Assembly (NCBI GenBank): GCA_021821705.1
Contig: JAKACE010000021.1
Location: forward strand, 1 to 12,093
Source: Actinomycetes bacterium
Lineage (GTDB): Bacteria; Actinomycetota; Acidimicrobiia; Acidimicrobiales; Palsa-688
DNA: 12,093 bases
Direction: 5' to 3'
Part shown: positions 7,626 to 12,093 of the stretch, in pieces
Layout of the letters: the number at the start of each line of letters is the position of its first letter
How positions within the stretch are numbered: the stretch's first letter is position 1
Position numbers and translations under genes: made by a program
The notes under the pieces: generated by a model
Databases searched by the model: none
The model's input: the letters and a program-made list of their open reading frames with translations, nothing else
What the model was told of the DNA's origin: nothing

Positions 7626-9722
7626 TCAGCTCGCCGCCTGGGCGTCCTGCAGGTCGATGGCAGGGCCAGCCGCCCTCTCGAGGCGCTGCTCCATCGCCTG
7701 CTGGCCGACAGCGGTCGGGTGGAACGGCAGGTGGACGGCGGCACTCAGGGCGTAGAACCACGGCGAGGGGCTGCAGACATCGTGACCACTGAAGGGGGCC
7801 ACGTAGTGGGCATAACCCCCGACGGCGCCGACGGCGGCGGCGACGGTGAGGTTCAGGCGGGGGACGAGCGCTGCGAGAGAGCGGAGGTTAGCGCGGTTGA
7901 TCTTGAAAAAGTCGGTGCGGTTGAGGGCGGGGCATGAGCGCGTGACCGACGACGGGAGCGGGTTGGGATAACCGAGCGCGTAGAGCTGGGCGCGCGGAGC
8001 TTTGGCGTGGACAAGTCGGAGGAGCGACTCGACCTCAGCCCCCGTCTCCTCGTAAGCGGCGGGACCTGCGTCACGGGCGATTGCGGCTTCGCACGCCGGT
8101 GGGACGGCACCGACGATCACGCAGGTGCGCAGCAAGCCGAACAGATCCAGCGTATCCCCGCCAGCGGTGAGCACCACGACCCGAAGACGCTTGGTGAGCT
8201 TGGGGACCTGCGTCTGCACCATCTGCTCGACCGAGGCGCCTGAGCAGGCCAGGAACTGCACCTGCGGGTCGTACAGGTAGGCATAGGAGCTGGTGGACTG
8301 CACGCAACCGGCAGGGCTGCCAGGGACGTACGGCGCAATCTGCCCCGATGTGAACGAATCACCGATGGCGGCCACGAGAGGCCCGAAGCAACCCCCGGAG
8401 GTGCTGGCGGTGCCCAGCTGCGGCACGGTCCAGCTGCGGCGCCCGGCATGGAGAACTGCGGTGTTCGCCGGACCGGCCAGGTTGCAGTACTCCGCGACCG
8501 ACCCGCTCGGGCCCCGGGGCACCCACGGCAGCGAGCCGTCCGTCGGGCCCGGGTACGCCCACTTCGCGTCGTACTCCTCGACGACACCGTTGCCCAGCAC
8601 GAACGTCCTTGTCGAGTATGGGCCCCGGCCCGGGTAGGCCTTGCCTCCGCAGGTGCCACCCGTCTTGCACGCCGTCGTCCAGGGCCAGGGGGTACCCGGG
8701 TGGTGCGCGCTGTCCGTCCCGTCACCCCAGTCGACCGCCCCCAGCTCGCAGATGGCCTCCGCGATCCAGGAACAGTCAGAGAAGCCCGGTGGATAGTAGC
8801 CGCCGCCGGCCAGACCCCCGACGTACGGGGCGCTCGGGCCTGAGCCGGTGCCGAGGTTGCCCTGCGGCTGGAGCCACTGCTCCTTGGGGGCCGACTGGGT
8901 GCCGAAGGACAGGTCCAGGCCGGTTGCCACCGCTTGCGGGTCGGCCACCAGGGCCCGCTCGAGGTTGACCCCGGAACATGCGTCAGGTGGGTTGAGGGCC
9001 GTGCCGGGCAGCGGCTGGGGGTTCTGCTCCACCACGGCGGAGCCGTGCAGCCCCGAGTCGTCCGCCAGCCACCGGTAGGCGTAGGCAGGGTCGGCGTCGG
9101 CGCCGGTCTCGGGCAGGTCGGGGCTCGCGTCGTCGTACGGATAGCCGGCCCCCGCCCTCACCAGCACGGCGTCGGTGAAGTCCGCGCAATTGGAACCGGC
9201 CAGACCTGGTCCGCGGGCGCCGGTGCCGAACGGCCCGGAGCGGCCCTGGCCGCCAGACGAGGCCAGGGCATAGCTCGGGGGTGCGGACATCACCCGGGTG
9301 ACCATCGCCCAGGCGGCGTTCCATCCCGCCCGGCTCACGCGATAGGCCGCGCGCCATGTCCATGGGTGGCCCTCCTCATCGAGCACCGCCCCGGTGCCGT
9401 GCAGCAGGTCATTGCTGGCCGGCCCGAAGCCAAATGTACCGCTCCGTACCTCGGGGCACGTTTCGAAGGTGCAGGAGCTCCCTGCTGGCCGCTCGACCTC
9501 CAGCAGCTGCACCCACTCGGTGCCGGTAAGACCGAGGCGGGCGGCCACCGGCCCGGCGGAGGACCCGTTGACATCGGTGTACACCACGGCGTAGTACTCC
9601 TGCCCGGCCGCAGCCGGCGCTGCACTACCGGCGGCCGCCGGCACCGCGGCGAGGAGCACCGCTGCGACCGCCATCAGCGCAACCCCCAGCCCGCGTCGTA
9701 GCCCTCCGCAAATCGTCACCAC
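7626..9722 (-). CDS. Secreted SGNH-type esterase/lipase-like protein with large unassigned N-terminal region
   Basis: A 698-residue protein starting with a signal peptide (Arg-containing n-region, hydrophobic core about 11-30, Ala-rich cleavage area about 30-40), so exported. The C-terminal part, about 445-690, is an SGNH hydrolase: block I GDSFTSG at 454-460 with nucleophile Ser456, ACSGA (block II-like) shortly after, a block III-like GGDTLD with D523 where the family usually has Asn, and HPTAVG with His668. The Asp normally three residues before the His is Leu665; Streptomyces scabies-type esterases also lack it and use a backbone carbonyl. Residues about 40-440 are Cys-, Gly- and Trp-rich, with no family I recognise. 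The start is well placed: AGGAGGGG at 9733-9726 lies 3 bases before GTG 9722, and a second GTG at 9719 is equally plausible. The likely role is hydrolysis of an ester or acyl group outside the cell; the substrate is unknown and activity uncertain given the Asn change. Confidence 0.88.
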   Translation of the reverse strand: MVTICGGLRRGLGVALMAVAAVLLAAVPAAAGSAAPAAAGQEYYAVVYTDVNGSSAGPVAARLGLTGTEWVQLLEVERPAGSSCTFETCPEVRSGTFGFGPASNDLLHGTGAVLDEEGHPWTWRAAYRVSRAGWNAAWAMVTRVMSAPPSYALASSGGQGRSGPFGTGARGPGLAGSNCADFTDAVLVRAGAGYPYDDASPDLPETGADADPAYAYRWLADDSGLHGSAVVEQNPQPLPGTALNPPDACSGVNLERALVADPQAVATGLDLSFGTQSAPKEQWLQPQGNLGTGSGPSAPYVGGLAGGGYYPPGFSDCSWIAEAICELGAVDWGDGTDSAHHPGTPWPWTTACKTGGTCGGKAYPGRGPYSTRTFVLGNGVVEEYDAKWAYPGPTDGSLPWVPRGPSGSVAEYCNLAGPANTAVLHAGRRSWTVPQLGTASTSGGCFGPLVAAIGDSFTSGQIAPYVPGSPAGCVQSTSSYAYLYDPQVQFLACSGASVEQMVQTQVPKLTKRLRVVVLTAGGDTLDLFGLLRTCVIVGAVPPACEAAIARDAGPAAYEETGAEVESLLRLVHAKAPRAQLYALGYPNPLPSSVTRSCPALNRTDFFKINRANLRSLAALVPRLNLTVAAAVGAVGGYAHYVAPFSGHDVCSPSPWFYALSAAVHLPFHPTAVGQQAMEQRLERAAGPAIDLQDAQAAS

Positions 9723-9725
9723 GAT

Positions 9726-9733
9726 CCCCTCCT
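9726..9733 (-). promoter_or_regulatory. Strong ribosome binding site for the SGNH-type gene
   Basis: AGGAGGGG on the minus strand lies just before two consecutive GTG codons (9722 and 9719). The AGGAGG core is 5 bases from the first and 8 from the second, so either can be the start; the difference is one residue. Confidence 0.75.
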
Positions 9734-9751
9734 CTGCCTGCCGGCGTTGAC

Positions 9752-9770
9752 TTTACCGCGCGTTTGTAAA
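9752..9770. promoter_or_regulatory. Inverted repeat in the divergent intergenic region, possible operator
   Basis: TTTAC at 9752-9756 and GTAAA at 9766-9770 form a 5-bp inverted repeat with a 9-base spacer, in the only AT-containing part of the 71-base gap between the divergent genes. A plus-strand TTGACT (9747-9752) overlaps it but has no well-spaced -10 box. It may be a shared regulator site; evidence is short sequence symmetry only. Confidence 0.3.
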
Positions 9771-9793
9771 CCTGTCGGCCAGAGCCAGCCCCC

Positions 9794-10321
9794 GTGCCGT
9801 CCGGGGCCCGGCGCCTGCTGGTCGGGGTTTGCTCCGAGACCGCCGCAGGGGTGCCCGCCCCTGCAGCGGCGGGTGACGCCCCGGCGCCCGACGGCGGCGA
9901 GCTCTACTGGGCGGGTTCGGAGTCGGCGACATACCAGCCTCTGTTCCCCGGGTGGACCGGTCGCACCGATCTGGACGGCTTGCTCGTCGAGCGGCGCCTG
10001 CTCGAGGCGGTGCCACCGTCCGAACAGCGGTCCTGGGACATTGCCGGCTTGGCGGTCGGCGCCGGCCACCTCTACTGGGACGCCAGCGTGCTGTCCGGCG
10101 CGCCCGGCAGCTTCCCCATCGAGCGGACGTCACTCTCCGGGAGGGGCGTTGACACCCGCCTCGTCACGGTGGCCAGGACCAACGCCGGCGTCACCGTGGG
10201 TGACGACCACCTGTGGTGGGCGGAAGAGGACACCATCGGTTGGGCCAACCTGGACGGAACCGGCGTGGTCCGCTCCTTCATGACCGGCGCCTACGCCTCC
10301 CGGCTCGCAGCGGGTGCCTGA
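9794..10321 (+). CDS. Short YWTD/LDLR-B-like beta-propeller fragment, probably truncated
   Basis: A 175-residue protein with three spaced repeats of the YWTD (LDL-receptor class B) kind. Each pairs an aromatic strand with a following SL/NLDG strand: GELYWAG at about 35-41, GHLYWDA at 91-97 with IERTSLSG at 109-116, and DHLWWAE at 138-144 with IGWANLDG at 148-155. Such strands build six-bladed propellers in secreted or surface proteins, so three blades are too few for a closed ring. The N-terminus (GTG 9794, no Shine-Dalgarno, in-frame stop at 9767) has an Arg pair and an Ala-rich, cleavage-like region but no real hydrophobic core. The C-terminus stops in LAAGA, where the next blade would be expected to begin. 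This looks like a gene shortened at both ends or a remnant; a partner-binding role is possible but unproved. It diverges from the SGNH-type gene. Confidence 0.55.
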   Translation: MPSGARRLLVGVCSETAAGVPAPAAAGDAPAPDGGELYWAGSESATYQPLFPGWTGRTDLDGLLVERRLLEAVPPSEQRSWDIAGLAVGAGHLYWDASVLSGAPGSFPIERTSLSGRGVDTRLVTVARTNAGVTVGDDHLWWAEEDTIGWANLDGTGVVRSFMTGAYASRLAAGA

Positions 10322-10691
10322 CCGTGAGGCCACGCGGCGGGCTCGGCTAGCGGGCCGCCCGGACCATGGCGACGTCGGTCTGGTCGGCGATATCCCCCCT
10401 GCCTCAGCGGCAGTTGCACGCGCTTTTCATCCCGCACCGTCGCAGTATTTTCCGGCGGTCCGGCCCCGGTCCCGCGCTGAGCGGTACAGGCTGAGCATTG
10501 CGGTACCGCAAGCAGCGGTTCTCCTTGGCCAAGGCGCGCGTCAAACGCCCGCAAAGCGTCAATCTCCAGGTCTTTTGTCGGGCACTGTCCGCTCAGGCTG
10601 GAGGTTCTCCCGTTCAGGCTCCTTCGGGCGCTTGGCCTCATCGGCCGTCGTCCCGCCGTACCGCCTCACTCGGCGGCCGAACCCGCCGTGG
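10322..10691. other. Stretch without a convincing gene
   Basis: About 370 bases between the convergent propeller fragment and the arginine decarboxylase gene. Frames are open in several phases on both strands, but none shows a motif I know or a credible start. Just after the propeller stop, a GC-rich segment around 10340-10365 (GGCGG opposite CCGCC) could fold, without a T-run. I cannot assign the rest. Confidence 0.5.
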
Positions 10692-10701
10692 TCACGACCA
10701 C
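10688..10701. repeat. Perfect palindrome over the pdaD stop codon
   Basis: GTGGTC and GACCAC flank a central AC dinucleotide, giving a 6-bp perfect stem that includes the TGA stop of the arginine decarboxylase gene. Loop size is only 2 bases and no T-tract follows, so a terminator is doubtful; it may be a protein site or chance. Confidence 0.4.
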
Positions 10702-11159
10702 CCTTCCGTTTGATATTTAGCCGCAACCAAGGCACATACGGGCTGGGTCTCGCAGACGGCTCCGACTATGTGGCTCCCGAGATCGCCAAACGAGCGAGCT
10801 CTCATTTGCACCATCGCAGTCAGCGTGCTCTCGATAAGGCGTTCGACCACGTGCCGACTGGCGCCGTAATGTTCGACAAAAAAACCCCGGCCATCTTCGG
10901 CCTGGGCCCAGCCCAATCCCGCCCAGGCTTCGAGGCCGGGATCCGTCTCGTGCTGAGCAGCCATGACGACGTACAGCCGATGGCCCCACTCAATGTCGTT
11001 GTCAACGGGGACATCCCGAACGATGGACGCTCCCGGTGGGATCACGGAACTGAGGGGGACCAAATTGTAGTTCCCGATACCGGCGGCCAATAGCGCCGAG
11101 TCGAAGGCCGCCAGCTTCGTGGGCCCGCTCCCAGTGCCCGAAGTGATGCGGATTTCCAC
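10692..11159 (-). CDS. pdaD: Pyruvoyl-dependent arginine decarboxylase
   Basis: A 155-residue protein expected to convert arginine to agmatine and CO2, the entry to polyamine synthesis or an acid-consuming arginine pathway. The proenzyme cleaves itself at the Ser37-Ser38 bond in VPLSSVIPPG, and Ser38 becomes the pyruvoyl group. The preceding GIGNYNL (27-33) puts Asn32 six residues before Ser38, and GFFVEH has Glu96 matching the conserved catalytic Glu of this family. TSGTGSGPT near the N-terminus is also typical. Length is at the short end of the family. The start is GTG 11159 with AGGGGG six bases upstream and a good promoter. Third codon positions carry clearly more A/T (AAA TAT CAA near the end) than in the other genes, suggesting acquisition by transfer. 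No arginine, agmatine or polyamine genes are nearby, so the role in the cell is open. Confidence 0.93.
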   Translation of the reverse strand: MEIRITSGTGSGPTKLAAFDSALLAAGIGNYNLVPLSSVIPPGASIVRDVPVDNDIEWGHRLYVVMAAQHETDPGLEAWAGLGWAQAEDGRGFFVEHYGASRHVVERLIESTLTAMVQMRARSFGDLGSHIVGAVCETQPVCALVAAKYQTEGWS

Positions 11160-11165
11160 CGGGTA

Positions 11166-11171
11166 CCCCCT
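11166..11171 (-). promoter_or_regulatory. Ribosome binding site of pdaD
   Basis: AGGGGG on the minus strand, six bases before GTG 11159. It decides the non-ATG start, which also places the first beta-strand (EIRITSGTG) at the very N-terminus as in related enzymes. Confidence 0.75.
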
Positions 11172-11197
11172 GGAACCCCTAGAGCGAACGGCGTCCT

Positions 11198-11226
11198 AGC
11201 ATATACAACAGTACTGGTGGTGTCAA
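11198..11226 (-). promoter_or_regulatory. Housekeeping-sigma promoter of pdaD
   Basis: On the minus strand a perfect -35 box TTGACA (11226-11221) is separated by exactly 17 bases from TATGCT (11203-11198, 4 of 6 to TATAAT). Transcription would start near 11190, giving a leader of about 30 bases before GTG 11159 that includes the Shine-Dalgarno site. It is the best promoter in the window and supports this gene being expressed alone. Confidence 0.72.
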
Positions 11227-11247
11227 TGTGACGGGTTCCCATTGACA
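11221..11247. promoter_or_regulatory. Inverted repeat overlapping the pdaD -35 box, likely operator
   Basis: TGTCAATG (11221-11228) and CATTGACA (11240-11247) are perfect 8-bp arms with an 11-base spacer. One arm contains the -35 hexamer, so a dimeric regulator bound here would control RNA polymerase access. No regulator gene is adjacent. Confidence 0.45.
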
Positions 11248-11354
11248 GGCCCAGCCTCTGTGCGACAGTTCCGATGGTGGAGCTTGTCGCGCCAGGCTGA
11301 AAGCGAACCAGGTAGCGGCGCCCACGCCCACGGTGCGATGCGCCACTCCAGGCT

Positions 11355-11480
11355 CGAGCCACTTCGCCACTCCTCGAGGACGGCTCTGGTCCGGGAAGCG
11401 AGCTAAACCGGTGGTAATTGAGCAGCTGGTCCCGTAGGCGACCGTTCAAGCTCTCCGCCCGGTGCTCTTCCACGGACAGC
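11355..11480 (-). pseudogene. Remnant of an IS3-family-type transposase (C-terminal DDE region, frameshifted)
   Basis: The minus strand reads EEHRAESLNGRLRDQLLN followed by RFSSL (about 11475-11395), matching the ESFNGRLRDELL block of IS3-type integrase-like transposases, where the Glu (codon 11453-11451) is the last catalytic residue. A one-frame change near 11385-11390 then gives RAVLEEWRSG (11387-11358), the next block of the family. The usual YN-RPHSSLG end does not follow, and the upstream catalytic Asp regions are absent. This is a short decayed scrap without visible terminal repeats. It lies just upstream of the pdaD promoter and marks past insertion-sequence activity. Confidence 0.55.
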
Positions 11481-11957
11481 CTGGGTCGATGGAGGCAGAG
11501 CCCGTGGTCAGGAAGCGGCACCAGCCGGACAAGGCAGGGGTAACGGAGTCAGGCAATTGCCCATCCACGGGCACTCGGGTGCTCCTCCATTGGCGCTCAG
11601 CCCGTTAAGGGTGACCACCACCTTCTCGGCGTCGATGGAGTAGTCCACAATTGCCAGGTGCGCCCTGCCATGCCCGTCGGCCACACCCAGCCGGTAGCCG
11701 ACGGCCATGGTGCAGCGGTGCCGGGTCCTGGGCGGGCTGGCGACGGTGCCTGAGAGGCTCATGAACACCGCCGGCGGGGGCGGCGCCGCGCGGCCCCTGC
11801 CTGCAGGGTTGACCGCGAGAGCACTGCTCCGGCACCGCGCTGGTACCCGTGGGCAGATGACTGCAGCCCGAACGCTGGCTACCCGCCTTCCGGTGCACCG
11901 CGCAGTCTCGCCCACCCCCACGTGAAGTGAAAGAGCCGAAATATAGGCTTGTCGGTC
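11481..11957. other. Stretch without a convincing gene
   Basis: About 480 bases. A minus-strand frame (11508-11984) contains a locally protein-like segment (GYRLGVADG and VVVTLNGL, about 11700-11590), but its two ends are low-complexity or Arg/Pro-rich, no Shine-Dalgarno precedes its ATG, and I recognise no family. It could be a fragment of a decayed gene. No RNA gene or clear repeat was found. Confidence 0.4.
11944..11949 (+). promoter_or_regulatory. Possible -10 box of a near-leaderless transcript
   Basis: TAGGCT fits the TANNNT pattern of actinobacterial -10 boxes and ends 8 bases before ATG 11958 of the GNAT fragment, the spacing expected for a leaderless or nearly leaderless mRNA. No -35 box or Shine-Dalgarno is seen. 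The overlapping TATAGG at 11942-11947 is an alternative. Confidence 0.3.
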
Positions 11958-12093
11958 ATGCTCCAAGAAATCGTGCCACCCCACACCGGCCGCGCTTTTC
12001 CCGCGATGCGGGAGCTTCGACCGGCCTTCACTGACCGAGACGAGTTCGTCAAACAGGTCGATGAACTTCAGCGGCCAGAGGGCTAGCGACTAC
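11958..12093 (+). pseudogene. N-terminal fragment of a GNAT-type N-acetyltransferase with in-frame amber codon
   Basis: ATG 11958 opens a frame of 42 codons ending in TAG at 12084-12086; the same frame continues to the window edge. The sequence (AMRELRPAFTDRDEFV at about 16-31, then a segment ending QRPEG at 38-42) matches the start of small GNAT acetyltransferases, which usually read QRxEGYRL here. TAG stands exactly where the Tyr codon TAC is expected, and the next codon CGA continues with Arg. GNAT enzymes transfer acetyl from acetyl-CoA to amines; the substrate cannot be inferred. The acetyl-CoA-binding motif lies beyond the window. It may be a true nonsense mutation or a base-call error; the tail outside the window decides. 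Family assignment rests on a short stretch. Confidence 0.55.

Noticed and set aside
7626-9701. Plus-strand frames opposite the SGNH-type gene (for example 8934-9701)
   Set aside because: Antisense to a gene with signal peptide, good ribosome site and catalytic motifs; no independent support.
10688-10701. Palindrome at the pdaD stop as an intrinsic terminator
   Set aside because: The loop is 2 bases and no T-tract follows in the transcription direction.
10314-11093. A 259-codon plus-strand frame
   Set aside because: It runs antisense through pdaD and has no family resemblance; the minus strand there is clearly coding.
11042-11521. A 159-codon minus-strand frame as a full gene
   Set aside because: Its second half overlaps the pdaD promoter and start in another frame; only a short internal part is transposase-like.
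1-12093. tRNA, rRNA or CRISPR arrays
   Set aside because: No T-loop/acceptor pattern, no rRNA-like conserved segments and no regularly spaced repeats were seen.

Overview
The window is very GC-rich (roughly two-thirds or more G+C by eye), uses GTG as well as ATG starts, and carries secreted and membrane proteins typical of high-GC Gram-positives. It fits an actinobacterium, probably outside the well-studied genera, but no marker gene fixes the taxon. Nearly all confident genes lie on the minus strand.

Positions 1-4542 (minus) are one uninterrupted reading frame that runs off the left edge, at least 1514 codons. It encodes a single membrane protein: an N-terminal pair of membrane segments, a processive family-2 glycosyltransferase (cellulose/chitin/hyaluronan-synthase type), four more membrane segments, a c-di-GMP-type EAL domain with a degenerate active site, a seventh membrane segment, then a GH18 chitinase-like domain and a CBM5/12-like chitin-binding module outside the cell. 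Synthesis, export, second-messenger input and extracellular trimming of a polysaccharide, normally shared among several Bcs- or Pga-type proteins, seem to be joined in one chain. This is the most interesting object in the window.

Positions 4812-6605 (minus) encode a 14-segment DHA2-type drug/proton antiporter. Between it and the next confident gene lies about 1 kb holding a frameshifted plus-strand relic of a small beta-rich protein and a perfect 12-bp inverted repeat. Positions 7626-9722 (minus) encode a secreted SGNH esterase/lipase-like protein with a large unassigned N-terminal half. Divergent from it, 9794-10321 (plus) is a short YWTD-like beta-propeller fragment.

The right end looks like an acquired or decaying segment. 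It has a compact pyruvoyl-dependent arginine decarboxylase gene with less GC-biased codons and its own near-consensus promoter (10692-11226, minus), a frameshifted IS3-type transposase scrap, a stretch without a clear gene, and the first 42 codons of a GNAT acetyltransferase interrupted by an amber codon where a tyrosine codon is expected. No tRNA, rRNA or CRISPR array was seen.
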